Shown: positions 17,100-26,242 of the stretch, in pieces
Layout of the letters: every line of letters begins with the position of its first letter
How positions within the stretch are numbered: position 1 is the stretch's first letter
DNA from: Arthrobacter globiformis
Lineage (GTDB): Bacteria > Actinomycetota > Actinomycetes > Actinomycetales > Micrococcaceae
Direction of reading: 5' to 3'
Assembly (NCBI RefSeq): GCF_030818015.1
Contig: NZ_JAUSZX010000001.1
Span: forward strand, 434,001-498,000
DNA: 64,000 bases
Translations under genes and position numbers: made by a program
The notes under the pieces: generated by a model
Told to the model about the DNA's origin: nothing
Databases searched by the model: none
The model's input: only the letters and a program-made list of their open reading frames with translations

Positions 17100-17946
17100 C
17101 CTTTCCGCAACGCCCGTGGATCCGTCCGCTCCGCCCAGGTTTGCAGGCAAGGTGGCGTTTGTCACGGGCGGGGCACGCGGGCAGGGCCGGAGCCATGCTC
17201 TGCGCTTGGCACGTGAAGGGGCGGATATCGCCCTGGTGGATTTAGGGTCCGCGGGCCATGTGAACGATCCAGACTACAACACGGCCACCAGCGCCGACCT
17301 GAAGCAGACCCGGGAGGACGTCCTCGCCCTGGGCCGGCGTTGCGTCTCCTTCGAAGTAGACGTGCGTAACTATGACGGTCTTGCCGGGGCGGCGGCAGAC
17401 ACCGCAGCCCGACTAGGCGGGATTGATTTTGTCATTGCCAATGCCGGCATCTCTGACGGGTTCCACCGCACGTGGGAGCTGCCCGTCGAGAACTGGCAAA
17501 CGATGATCGACATCAATCTCACGGGAGTCTTCTACACCTGCAAGGCAACCGTGCCGCACCTGATAGAGCGGGGAGCAGGTTCGTCCCTGGTGCTGATCAG
17601 CTCCGGGGTTGGTCTGAAGGCCGTGCCCCGCCTGGCCCACTACGTTGCCGCGAAGATGGCCCTGCGGGGCTTGAGCACTTCACTGGCCCAGGAGCTGGGG
17701 GAATACGGCATCCGCTGTAACACCGTCCTTCCGGGGGGCATCAACACGGAGATGACGACGGCGATGGTGGAACTGAACAATGTCCCTCGGGAGCAACTGC
17801 TGGCGGGCTTCCGCGCCGGGCAGTTGATCAATACCGATCTGGAAGTAGCGGATACCACCGCCGCCGTCCTGTGGCTGCTGTCCGACGAAGCACGCCTGGT
17901 CACCGGTCTAGAAATGACCGTTGACGCTGGCGAGAGCAAAAAATAA
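17089..17946 (+). CDS. SDR oxidoreductase of the mycofactocin-coupled type
   Basis: 285-residue short-chain dehydrogenase. ATG 17089 overlaps the GMC stop by 11 bp. The nucleotide loop TGGARGQGRSHALRLAREGADI matches the TG(A/G)ARGQGRSHA signature of the mycofactocin-associated SDR family, which keeps a non-exchangeable NAD. The catalytic residues are Ser172, Tyr185 and Lys189 (YVAAK). The insertion after the second strand (GHVNDPDYNTATSADLKQT) is also typical of that family. No mycofactocin biosynthesis genes are in the window. In the cluster it would oxidise or reduce a sugar-derived hydroxyl or keto group. Confidence 0.85.
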   Translation: MHHDLSATPVDPSAPPRFAGKVAFVTGGARGQGRSHALRLAREGADIALVDLGSAGHVNDPDYNTATSADLKQTREDVLALGRRCVSFEVDVRNYDGLAGAAADTAARLGGIDFVIANAGISDGFHRTWELPVENWQTMIDINLTGVFYTCKATVPHLIERGAGSSLVLISSGVGLKAVPRLAHYVAAKMALRGLSTSLAQELGEYGIRCNTVLPGGINTEMTTAMVELNNVPREQLLAGFRAGQLINTDLEVADTTAAVLWLLSDEARLVTGLEMTVDAGESKK

Positions 17947-17975
17947 CTACTCGTAGCATCAGAAAGGGGCACGCT

Positions 17976-19170
17976 GTGTCATCTGCAAAGGTCCTCAAGG
18001 TCGGCATCGTCGGCTTGGAATTCGGCGCCGAATTCATCCCCATCTATCAGCAGCACCCGAACGCTGAAATGTACGCGATCTGCCAGCGCACCGAATCCAA
18101 ATTGAACGAAGTCGGTGACCAGTACGGAGTCGAGGTCAGATACACCGACTACGACAAAATGCTGGCCGATCCCAACATCGACGTCATCCACATCAACACG
18201 CCTCTCCAGCTGCACGCCGACCAGGTGGTCGCAGCCCTGGAAGCCGGCAAGCATGTCGGCTGCACCATACCAATGGCCACTTCTGTGGAGGACTGCAAGC
18301 GCATAGTCGACGCGCAACAGCGGACCGGGCTGACATACATGATGATGGAGACCACCCTCTACAGCAGGGAATTCCTTTACCTCCAGGAGCTCTACCGGAC
18401 GGGGGCCCTCGGGAAAGTCCAATTCCTTCGCGCCTCCCACCATCAGGACATGACGGGCTGGCCGTCCTACTGGGATGGCATGCCGCCCATGTATAACGGC
18501 ACCCACGCCATCGGACCCACCCTTGGGCTCGGGGGAAACCAAGCCGAGTACGTCCAGTGCCTGGGTTCGGGGAGCGTCTTCGACCGGATGAAGGGCCAGT
18601 ATGGCTCCCCCTTCGCCATCGAATCCACGCACATCAAATTCCTTGACAGCGATACAGGTGCAGAAGTGACAAGGCACCTTTGGGCCGTGGCTCGGGAATA
18701 CCGCGAAAGTTTTGACGTATACGGCTCTATTCGTTCCTTCGAATGGGCACAGACAGAAGATGCGGCCCACGTGCTGTACCTCGGCGAAAAACCGGAACGT
18801 ATCACTGTCCCCGATTTCGCCGACCGTCTCCCCGAACCAATTCGACATTTCACAACTGCCGGGGTCTATACGGCGGGAGGCGAATCGGAACACCGCTCCT
18901 TCGTTCAGGGAGGGGGCCATGGCGGTTCTCACCCCCACCTGGCCGACCGTCTGTTGCAAGCCGTCCTCGGCGAGGCCGAGCCGTTCCCGAACGCCGTTCG
19001 GGGCGGCGAACATCACCTGTTCCGGCATCCTCTCGCACGAATCGGCTATGCGGGGCGGGGAACGCGTCTATCTTCCGGAGTGGACCTTAACGGACACGAA
19101 GCCAATCGTTGTCGAACTTGATCAGGACGTCCAGCCCCCGTGGGCTAAGGAATACGCGTTGACCCTCTAG
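17976..19170 (+). pseudogene. Gfo/Idh/MocA oxidoreductase, frameshifted near its 3' end and lacking the EKP lysine
   Basis: GTG 17976 follows AAAGGGG. The first 340 codons read as a full Gfo/Idh/MocA protein (GIVGLEFGAEF Rossmann motif, GGHGGSHPHL near the C-terminal domain). The usual catalytic EKP motif reads TIP at residues 97-99, so the conserved lysine is missing even in the intact part. After AEPFPNAV the frame loses similarity, and the family-typical ending (NITCSGILSHESAMRGG, then YLPEW) continues one frame over to a TAG at 19168-19170. Removing one G from the GGGG run at 19000-19003 restores one reading frame. As written, the product ends at 19121 with an unrelated tail. It may be a true mutation or a sequencing slip. 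Confidence 0.8.
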
Positions 19171-19333
19171 CGGGGGCGCCCCGTGCCGCCGGCCGATGCT
19201 GAGGGCGAGGCGCCTTTTCCTCGGAGGGGCCGACGGCAGGGTGTTCACGGTTCGACAAAAGTTCCGGCCGTGGCCGGGTATCAATTCGGCTGCTGAGCAG
19301 GTGCCACCTCGCCGGTACGAAAGGACAAGAGTG

Positions 19334-19921
19334 ATGAGGAATCCGCCCGGCAAGGCAGTGATTTCGAAGCTGGTGACAGGCGGCGAATTCCATGCGGGGG
19401 AGCACGGTCCTGGGCGCTGTAATCCCTCGCGGTCCGGGCAGAATGAACCCGCTCGTGGCGAGAATGGACAGGCAGCGAATTTCGGGCCCTTGCCTCTGTG
19501 TATGGAGCTAAATCTGAGCGGCATGGCCACGCTCAGGCACCACGTGGAGAATCTGTTGTCGTTGTGGTGCTCCGCGGTAGATGCAGGTGACTGCGGTTTG
19601 CTCCGTGAGCTACTCGGAGATGCTCCCCCGTGTATGGATAACGAATGCTTCACGCCTGGTTCAGCCGGCATGTCGGATTTTCTCTGTCTGAGTCCGCAGG
19701 GACGGGACAGGTCCAAGCGGGTATTTTCAAATCTCAGTGTGTGGCGCGATAGCGATTTTGGATACTACACGGCCTCTGTCCAGACATGGACACTCGGTTC
19801 GCAGTGGATCTGCACTGACTTCAGTTCCTGCGAAGGCCGCCTCAAAGCCGGACCGCAGGTGTGGAGATGGGACCGCCACCGAATAAGAACCGTTGGAGAA
19901 CCTCAGGATGTTCCGTTTTGA
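19334..19921 (+). CDS. NTF2/SnoaL-like hypothetical protein
   Basis: The C-terminal 135 codons (from about ATG 19523) have the pattern of an NTF2-like alpha+beta fold. An N-terminal helix (LRHHVENLLSLWCSAVDAGD) is followed by strands such as YYTASVQTWTLGSQWICTDF and a final WDRHRIRTVGEPQ strand. The start is uncertain: ATG 19334 has a GAAAGGA site but adds 60 residues of no recognised kind, and ATG 19502 and 19523 lack good ribosome sites. Small NTF2-like proteins often sit beside sugar oxidoreductase clusters, and this one may be a lyase/isomerase accessory of the upstream operon. The function is not known. Confidence 0.55.
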   Translation: MRNPPGKAVISKLVTGGEFHAGEHGPGRCNPSRSGQNEPARGENGQAANFGPLPLCMELNLSGMATLRHHVENLLSLWCSAVDAGDCGLLRELLGDAPPCMDNECFTPGSAGMSDFLCLSPQGRDRSKRVFSNLSVWRDSDFGYYTASVQTWTLGSQWICTDFSSCEGRLKAGPQVWRWDRHRIRTVGEPQDVPF

Positions 19922-20027
19922 CCTAACAGCTGCCGTGGCTGCACCAGAATAACGGGCGGTCCATTCCTCAAATTGGACCGGGCGTCGACGGTGCCGGAAA
20001 CGAGGTGGCGGCCGCAGCAATCGAGAG

Positions 20028-20236
20028 TGCACTTGCTACGACAACGCTGTGATGGAGAACTTCTTCGGCCACCTCAAGGAAGAGCTCTTCCACCACGTCA
20101 GATTCCTCAACTCCGACGCACTGGAAACAGCACGGACAAGTACATCCGCGGGTACAACGACGAAAGAATCTCAACAAAGCTCAAGGGCCTGAGTCCGGTG
20201 CAATATGGGCTCAGGCCCTGGCAGCTCACTTGCTGA
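20028..20236 (+). mobile_element. IS3-family transposase (OrfB) C-terminal remnant, frameshifted
   Basis: Reading from 20034 gives CYDNAVMENFFGHLKEELFH, the last catalytic-domain block of IS3-family transposases, with the conserved Glu in MENFFGHLK. After LNSDALE the sequence shifts frame and continues as YIRGYNDERIS and LKGLSPVQY, ending at TGA 20234-20236. The upstream part of the transposase, OrfA and terminal repeats are not seen. It is a dead fragment marking an old insertion between the sugar and lysine clusters. Confidence 0.82.
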
Positions 20237-20562
20237 CAGGCTTCCTAGTTTTCAGGGTCTGCACAGCGCTTCCTGCGCCAGCCAGACTACGAACGCACCC
20301 CAAAAACCGGCCGCTAGACGTATTAATTGCCCCTACTTTCGGATGGTTTTCGCACGCCGATAACCGGCCTTCCGCAAAGCTGCAAGGGGATGCACTGTCA
20401 GGTTGGGGCGTGCTTCAACGTGACGTCTGAATAGGGAAGCACCCCTAGGCGCTGAGCTGCCCGGCAATTTTCGCCAAGGCCAAGTGGGTCCTGCCACGTG
20501 TGTTCCGGCCGGCCGACAATGGATAGTGGCAGTGATAGCGACACGAGCAACGAGCATGACTT
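20237..20562. other. Intergenic stretch, no gene recognised
   Basis: 326 bp between the IS3 remnant and the 3' end of the D-2-hydroxyacid dehydrogenase gene. Short open frames here have no ribosome sites or recognisable similarity. No clear intrinsic terminator for the minus-strand operon was found. It probably includes further decayed insertion-sequence flank. Confidence 0.5.
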
Positions 20563-23424
20563 TTAACCGGTTTCAGCCTTGAGTGCTTCGGCAAGGACCT
20601 GGACGAGGTGCCGGCTGTCGAGCCCGGCGAGATCCTGGACCTGGGTGCGGCAGGAGAAGCCGTCAGCCATGATCTTCCGGTCCGGTGCGGCGTCTGACTT
20701 AGCAAGGATCCCGGCGCGAGCGATGTTTTCGGAAACCTCGTAGTGGCCTCTTTCCATTCCGAAGTTCCCGGCCAAGCCGCAGCAACCCGCTGAGGTTTCG
20801 ACGTCGCAGCCCATGGCTTCCAGCAGCGCCTGGTCCGCGCCGTACCCCATGACCGAGTACTGGTGGCAGTGGGGCTGGACGAGGAGTTTCTCCGCGACCT
20901 GAGGCGGGGTCCAGTTGATGGAGGTCAGGAACTCCGCGACGGTCTTCACGGACCGTGCGAGCTCGGCTGCGCGGGGGTCGTCGGGGAGCAGTTCGAGCAG
21001 GTCGGAGCGCAGGGTGGCGGTGCAGCTGGGTTCGAGCCCGACGACGGTGCGGCCTTCCCGGACGTGAGGGATGAGCAGGTCCAGGGTTTTCCGGAGCTTT
21101 GCCTTGGCTGCGGTGAGCTGGCCGGTGGAGATGAGGGTGAGGCCGCAGCAGGCACCGGGGCCGGCGATTTCGACGTCGGCGCCTGCCGCCGTGAGCACGT
21201 GGAGGGCGTCGCGGGGAATGCCCGGGGCCATGGCGTCGGAGAAGGAGTCGACCCAAAGCAGGACTTTTGGGCCGTGTTGAGGGCCGCCGGCGGCGGCCAG
21301 TGTGAGGGAGCGTCGCGCTGGTTTGCTCCAGCGGAACGGCACCAGTGGAAGCGGCGGCAGGGAACGGCGGGTGTCCGCGCCCATCAGAGTCATCATGAGC
21401 TTTCGCAGCGCGGGAATGCGGCCTGCGAGATTGATCAGCGGGGCGGTGGGCGCGGCGAGCTTGAGCCACTGGGGCAGCCGGCCCAGCGTGTAGTGGCTAA
21501 GCGGGCGGAGGCGTCCCTTGTAGGTCTGGTGCAGCGTTTCGGACTTGAACATGGCCATATCGATCCCGGTGGGGCAGTCGTTAGCGCAGGCCTTGCAGCT
21601 CAGGCACAAGTCCAGGGCGTCGTGGACCTCCGGGGAACTCCAGCCCAGGGTGACCACGCCGCCGTTAAGCATCTCCTGCAAAGTTCGGGCGCGTCCGCGG
21701 GTGGAGTCCTTCTCGTCCAGCGTGGCAGTGTAGGAGGGGCACATGAAGCCGCCCTGTGGGCGCAGGTCGGCGCGGCATTTCCCGACGCCGACGCAGCGGT
21801 GCACCGCTTTGGTGATGTCGCCGTCGTCGTGGGCGAAGGCGAAGCCGTCGGTGGCCTTCAGCTCCAGTGCCTGGGGCCGGCGCAGGTCGGCGTCGAGCGG
21901 CGCCGGACGGACCACGACGCCCGGGTTCATCAGGTCCTCGGGATCGAGCAGTGCCTTGAATTTTTCCATGACCCGGAGGGCTTCGGGGCTGTATATGGTC
22001 TTCAGGAGTTCCGAGCGGGCGCGGCCGTCGCCGTGTTCGCCGGAGAGGGAGCCGCCGTGCTCGGCGGCCAGCGCGGCGGCCCGCTCGAGGAACCGCCGCA
22101 TGAGCGCGGCATCGCGTTCCAGCGGGAAGTCGATGCGGACGTGCACGCACCCGTCCCCGAAGTGGCCGTAGGCCAGGCCGGAGAGGCCTTCCGAGGCCAT
22201 GAGGGCTTCCATGCCGCGAAGGTAGCCGCCCAGTTTTTCCGGCGGGACGGCGGAGTCTTCCCAGCCGGGCCAGGCCTGCTCCCCGGCGGCGGTGCGTCCG
22301 GCGAGGCCTGCGCCGTCTGCACGGATCTGCCACAGCCGGACGGCTTCGGGACCGGCGGGCAGGACGATGGCCTCGATGGCGCTGGCAGCGGCGACGAGCT
22401 TGCCGGCTGCTTCGATGGCCTCTTCGGAGGTGTCCCCGCCGACCTCAGCCATCAGCCAGCCGCCGCCGGCGGGCAGCGCCGGAACACTCCCGTCACCGTG
22501 CGCGCGGCGCACCACGTTCACGAGCTGGGCGTCCAGCCCTTCCAGAGCCAGCGGGCGGAAGGGCAGGAGGTTGGGCACGTCGTCGGCAGCGGTGGCCATG
22601 TCGCTGTACCCCAGCACAGCCAGTGCCGGAGCGGCGGCGCGGGGAACGAGTTTGACGGTGGCTTCCAGGAGGATGCCGCAGCTGCCTTCGGTGCCGACAA
22701 GTGCCGCGGCAAGGTTGCGGCCATTCTCCGGCAGCAGGTGCTCGAGGGAGTAGCCGGAAATCTGGCGGCCGAAGCGGCCGAACTCGGTGCGCAGCACCGC
22801 CAGGTGTTCGTCCACGAGCGACGCCAGTCCCGGGACGGCGTCCAGGGCATCGGCTCCGGAGCCAACCGTAACGACGTCGCCGCGGCCGGTCAGCCATGTC
22901 ATGGACACCACGTTGTCTGCCGTGCGGCCGTAGGAGAGCCCGTGCGGGCCGCAGGCGTTGTTGCCAATCATCCCGCCGAGGGTGCAGCGGGTTGCGGTAG
23001 ACGGGTCCGGTCCGAACCTGAGCCCGAACGGCTGGGCTGCTGCCTGCAGGGTGGTCAGCACGACGCCGGGTTCCACGACCGCCGTCGAACTCTCCGGGGT
23101 GACCGACAGGACCCGGTTCATGAACCGGGAGAAGTCGATGACCACACCCGGGCCGACCGCGTTGCCGGCACACGAGGTGCCGGCCCCGCGGACGGTGACA
23201 GGAACCCGGTGCCTGCCCGCCGCCTGCACCGTGGTGATGACGTCCTCCTTCGAGCGGGGAAGGACCACCACCTCCGGGACCACACGGTAATTGGAGGCAT
23301 CGGTCGAATACAGGCTCCGCGTGAGGGAGGAGTCATCGACAGTGCCTTCCAGCCCCAGCCGGTGCAGCTCGTCAACGAGCGCTTCTGCTGCCGCGTGACC
23401 GGATAGGTTCGTTGACGGGGACAT
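20563..23424 (-). CDS. Fused FAD/Fe-S D-2-hydroxyacid dehydrogenase (probable D-2-hydroxyglutarate dehydrogenase)
   Basis: 953-residue fusion of a GlcD/DLD-like FAD half and a GlcF-like Fe-S half, the layout of Escherichia coli YdiJ. Start is the ATG at 23424, seven bases after AGGAG; an ATG two codons earlier is too close to that site. The FAD pyrophosphate loop is RGAGTSCAGNAVG (about 79-91). The flavin oxidase domain has YGHFGDGC (about 419) and SGEHGDGRA (about 461). The Fe-S part has RCVGVGKC (about 543) and CLSCKACANDCPTG (about 607-620). CCG-domain motifs (GCCGLAGNFGMERG) lie near the end. The family oxidises D-lactate, glycolate or D-2-hydroxyglutarate. As last gene of an operon with hglS, D-2-hydroxyglutarate to 2-oxoglutarate is the best inference. 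Electrons probably go to the quinone pool. Confidence 0.82.
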   Translation of the reverse strand: MSPSTNLSGHAAAEALVDELHRLGLEGTVDDSSLTRSLYSTDASNYRVVPEVVVLPRSKEDVITTVQAAGRHRVPVTVRGAGTSCAGNAVGPGVVIDFSRFMNRVLSVTPESSTAVVEPGVVLTTLQAAAQPFGLRFGPDPSTATRCTLGGMIGNNACGPHGLSYGRTADNVVSMTWLTGRGDVVTVGSGADALDAVPGLASLVDEHLAVLRTEFGRFGRQISGYSLEHLLPENGRNLAAALVGTEGSCGILLEATVKLVPRAAAPALAVLGYSDMATAADDVPNLLPFRPLALEGLDAQLVNVVRRAHGDGSVPALPAGGGWLMAEVGGDTSEEAIEAAGKLVAAASAIEAIVLPAGPEAVRLWQIRADGAGLAGRTAAGEQAWPGWEDSAVPPEKLGGYLRGMEALMASEGLSGLAYGHFGDGCVHVRIDFPLERDAALMRRFLERAAALAAEHGGSLSGEHGDGRARSELLKTIYSPEALRVMEKFKALLDPEDLMNPGVVVRPAPLDADLRRPQALELKATDGFAFAHDDGDITKAVHRCVGVGKCRADLRPQGGFMCPSYTATLDEKDSTRGRARTLQEMLNGGVVTLGWSSPEVHDALDLCLSCKACANDCPTGIDMAMFKSETLHQTYKGRLRPLSHYTLGRLPQWLKLAAPTAPLINLAGRIPALRKLMMTLMGADTRRSLPPLPLVPFRWSKPARRSLTLAAAGGPQHGPKVLLWVDSFSDAMAPGIPRDALHVLTAAGADVEIAGPGACCGLTLISTGQLTAAKAKLRKTLDLLIPHVREGRTVVGLEPSCTATLRSDLLELLPDDPRAAELARSVKTVAEFLTSINWTPPQVAEKLLVQPHCHQYSVMGYGADQALLEAMGCDVETSAGCCGLAGNFGMERGHYEVSENIARAGILAKSDAAPDRKIMADGFSCRTQVQDLAGLDSRHLVQVLAEALKAETG

Positions 23425-23458
23425 GCTCATACTCCTGTTGGGGTCTTGATGGCTGATG

Positions 23459-24598
23459 CTAGTGCGGCAACGGCTTGCCGCGCAGCAGCATGGCAGCGCG
23501 GACCCGTTCCTGGGCAAGACTGCGGGCCGCCTCGTGACTGGTCACCGAGCGGCTCTCGGCCGCCTCGAGAACCTGGACGGTGTTTGCACGAAGCTTTTCC
23601 GACACCGTGCTGAAGATGGACTCCGTCGCTGCCCGGAAGGGCGAGTATCGGGCGTCCATGGCGAAGGCCGCGCTCACCACGCCGCCGGCGTTGGCCACAA
23701 AGTCCGGCACCACAGTCACACCTCGCCGCAGCAGCACCTGCTGGGCTTCGGAGCTCGTGGGCAGATTGGCGCCTTCGACGACGAGGCGGGCGCCCATCCG
23801 CTCCGCGGCGGAGGCGTCGATCACGTCCTGCAGTGCTGCCGGGACCGCGATTTCTGCGTCCACGAAGAGCTCGTCGCCCGGGTCGATCTTCAACTCAGGG
23901 AAATCAGCGACCAGGGCGTCTCCGGACTCGCTGCGGCGGCGCAACAGCTCGGGGATGTCCAGCCCGGACGGGTCTGCGATGGCGCCCTCGGCAGTGGATA
24001 TCGCCACCACCTGGTAACCCAGTTCATGCAGCCGGGAGGCAGCGGCGTGGCCCACGGCGCCGAAGCCCTGCACGGCCACGCGGGAACCCTGCAGCCCCTG
24101 CCGGCTCGCGGCCTGATCCACGACTTCGGCCACGCCATACCCGGTGATGCCCAGCTGGTCGTAGGGCACACCGCCCAGCTCGTAGGGGGTGCCGACGGCG
24201 GAACCCCGGTCGCCGAGTTCGTCGATGATGACTGCTGCATCGTTCTCGGTGAGGCCCATGTCCAGGCCGAAGACATATTCGCGGGGAACTTCGTTGGAGA
24301 GCCGGCGCACGAAGGACCGCAGGATTTCCTCCTTGTAGGGGGAACGCGGATCGGCCTGGATGCCGGCCTTCGCCCCGCCGTAGAACAGGTCGACGCCAGC
24401 CCACTTCCAGGTCATGACGCGGGCGAGGCGGGCGATCTCCTCGACGGTGACTCCCGGCTGCATCCGGGTGCCTCCCTTGCCGATGCCGCGGGAGGTGTTG
24501 TCGATGACGAGGACGCCTTTCATCCCCGTCTTGGCGTCGCTGACCGCGACGATTTTCTCAGGACCCCATTCGTCCATGAGGTCGAACATGCTTGCCAT
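23459..24598 (-). CDS. Glu/Leu/Phe/Val dehydrogenase family protein; candidate 2-aminoadipate dehydrogenase
   Basis: 379 residues; start ATG 24598 with AGGAG about ten bases upstream (MASMFDLMDEWGPEK). A much longer open frame upstream is antisense noise from the next gene. Family motifs are GIGKGGTRMQPGVT, MTWKWAGVDLFYGGAKAGI (catalytic Lys in GGAK), the Rossmann loop VQGFGAVGHAAA and NAGGVVSAAF. The Lys in GIGKGG corresponds to the side-chain carboxylate-binding Lys of glutamate dehydrogenases; leucine and phenylalanine dehydrogenases have Leu there. In contrast, the Ser that also binds that carboxylate in glutamate dehydrogenase appears to be Ala here. This mix fits an acidic substrate that need not be glutamate. 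Between the ALDH7 and HglS steps the pathway needs 2-aminoadipate converted to 2-oxoadipate, and this is the only amino-acid deaminating enzyme in the operon. Ordinary glutamate dehydrogenase is the alternative. Confidence 0.85.
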   Translation of the reverse strand: MASMFDLMDEWGPEKIVAVSDAKTGMKGVLVIDNTSRGIGKGGTRMQPGVTVEEIARLARVMTWKWAGVDLFYGGAKAGIQADPRSPYKEEILRSFVRRLSNEVPREYVFGLDMGLTENDAAVIIDELGDRGSAVGTPYELGGVPYDQLGITGYGVAEVVDQAASRQGLQGSRVAVQGFGAVGHAAASRLHELGYQVVAISTAEGAIADPSGLDIPELLRRRSESGDALVADFPELKIDPGDELFVDAEIAVPAALQDVIDASAAERMGARLVVEGANLPTSSEAQQVLLRRGVTVVPDFVANAGGVVSAAFAMDARYSPFRAATESIFSTVSEKLRANTVQVLEAAESRSVTSHEAARSLAQERVRAAMLLRGKPLPH

Positions 24599-24677
24599 CG
24601 GCGGTGCGCTCCTAGATGTGCTTACGAGAAAGGACGGCTGTGGCCCGGCCGGCGTGACCGGGCCACAGCGGCAGGGG

Positions 24678-26204
24678 TCAGAGGAACTTGACGCCCTGGG
24701 CGAGGGGGAGTTCGCCGGAGTAGTTGATGGTGTTGGTTGCCTGCCGCATGTACACGCGCCAGGAGTCGGAACCGGACTCGCGTCCGCCGCCGGTCTCCTT
24801 TTCGCCGCCGAACGCACCGCCGATCTCGGCACCGGAGGTTCCGATGTTGACATTGGCGATGCCGCAGTCCGACCCGGCGGCAGAGATGAACCTCTCGGCT
24901 TCGGCCTGGTCATTGGTGAAGATGGCGGAGGACAGGCCCTGCGGCACGCCGTTCTGCAGCGCGATCGCCTCGGAGAAGTCACTGTAGGTCAGCACGTACA
25001 GGATGGGTGCGAAGGTTTCGTCCTGGACCACCTCGCTCTGCCGGGGCATCCGGACGATAGCGGGTTCAACGTAGAAGGCGTCAGGGCGCTCGTCGGCGAG
25101 GACACGGCCGCCGCCGGTCACGACGGTACCGCCCTGGGCCTTGGCGTCGGCGAGGGCACCCTGCATGTCGTTGAAGCTCTTCTTGTTGATGAGCGGGCCC
25201 ACCAGGGTGGACGGGTCCGTCGGATCGCCGATGCGGAGCGTGCCGTAGGCGCTGATGAGCTTCTCGGTGAGCTCGTCAACGATGGACTCGTGCACGATGA
25301 GGCGGCGCATGGTGGTGCAGCGCTGTCCGGCCGTACCGGCGGCGGCGAAGACGATGCCGCGCAGGGCGAGGTCCAGGTCGGCGCTGGGGGCGACGATCGC
25401 TGCGTTGTTGCCGCCGAGCTCCAGGAGCGCGCGGCCGAAACGGGCGGCGATGCGCGGGGCGATCTCCTGCCCCAGGCGCACGGAGCCGGTGGCGGACACG
25501 AGCGCTACCCGCGGATCGTCCACGATCGCCTGGCCGGCGTGGCGGTCGGCGATGACCAGCTGATGGATGTCGGCCGGTGCGCCGGTGTCCTTGATGGCGC
25601 GGGCCAGCAGGGCGTGGGCGCCGAGGGCACTCAGGACCGTGATGCCGGACGGCTTCCAGACGACGGAGTCACCGCAGACCAGGGCCAGCGCGGTGTTCCA
25701 GGAGTACACGGCGACGGGAAAGTTGAAGGCGGAGATGACACCCACCACGCCCAGGGGGTGCCACGTCTCCTGCAGCCGGTGGCCCGGGCGCTCGGACGGC
25801 ATGGTCTTGCCGTAGAGCATGCGGGACTGGCCGACGGCAAAGTCACAGATGTCGATCATTTCCTGGACCTCGCCGAGGGCCTCGGAGGTGATTTTTCCCG
25901 CCTCAGCCTGGACGAGAACCGCCAGGTCCTCCTTGTGCTCGGTGAGCAGTTCGCCCCACCGCTTGATGACGTTGCCGCGCACGGGAGCCGGGACCTCGCG
26001 CCACCTCAGGAAGGCTTCGTGGGCCTTCGTGATGGCTTCGTTGACCTCGTCAGCGGTGGCACTGGGGACGGTGAGCAGCACTTCGCCCGTGAGCGGGCTG
26101 CGCGCTTCATGGTCGCCGCCGAGCGCATCGGCGGTTACGCCGCAGGCCTCAAGGGCTCGGCTGACGGATGCTGCGAGGGCGGTTTCCTGGATGGTCTCAG
26201 TCAT
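24678..26204 (-). CDS. ALDH7-type dehydrogenase: L-2-aminoadipate-6-semialdehyde/piperideine-6-carboxylate dehydrogenase
   Basis: NAD-dependent aldehyde dehydrogenase of 508 residues that oxidises aminoadipate semialdehyde (open form of piperideine-6-carboxylate) to L-2-aminoadipate. AGGAGACAG lies before the ATG at 26204. The active site is seen as Asn161 (SAFNFPV), Glu262 in LELGGNNAAI and Cys296 in GTAGQRCTT; the NNA after ELGG and the GQRCTT context are characteristic of the antiquitin/AmaB branch. The C-terminal GGAFGGEKETGGGRESGSD is also typical. It lies between hglS and the dehydrogenase gene on one transcript. Confidence 0.9.
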   Translation of the reverse strand: MTETIQETALAASVSRALEACGVTADALGGDHEARSPLTGEVLLTVPSATADEVNEAITKAHEAFLRWREVPAPVRGNVIKRWGELLTEHKEDLAVLVQAEAGKITSEALGEVQEMIDICDFAVGQSRMLYGKTMPSERPGHRLQETWHPLGVVGVISAFNFPVAVYSWNTALALVCGDSVVWKPSGITVLSALGAHALLARAIKDTGAPADIHQLVIADRHAGQAIVDDPRVALVSATGSVRLGQEIAPRIAARFGRALLELGGNNAAIVAPSADLDLALRGIVFAAAGTAGQRCTTMRRLIVHESIVDELTEKLISAYGTLRIGDPTDPSTLVGPLINKKSFNDMQGALADAKAQGGTVVTGGGRVLADERPDAFYVEPAIVRMPRQSEVVQDETFAPILYVLTYSDFSEAIALQNGVPQGLSSAIFTNDQAEAERFISAAGSDCGIANVNIGTSGAEIGGAFGGEKETGGGRESGSDSWRVYMRQATNTINYSGELPLAQGVKFL

Positions 26205-26242
26205 TTTTCTTCTGTCTCCTCTGGGTTCGTGTTGTTTGCGGG

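Noticed and set aside
20863..23406. 847-codon plus-strand open frame opposite the FAD/Fe-S dehydrogenase gene
   Set aside because: It is the antisense shadow of a clearly recognisable minus-strand gene, with no ribosome site, no family features and low-complexity composition typical of high-GC antisense frames.
24599..24982. Long N-terminal extension of the Glu/Leu/Phe/Val dehydrogenase frame
   Set aside because: The extra 128 residues are Pro/Ser/Arg-rich antisense-like sequence overlapping the ALDH7 gene; a ribosome site and family-like N-terminus occur at 24598.
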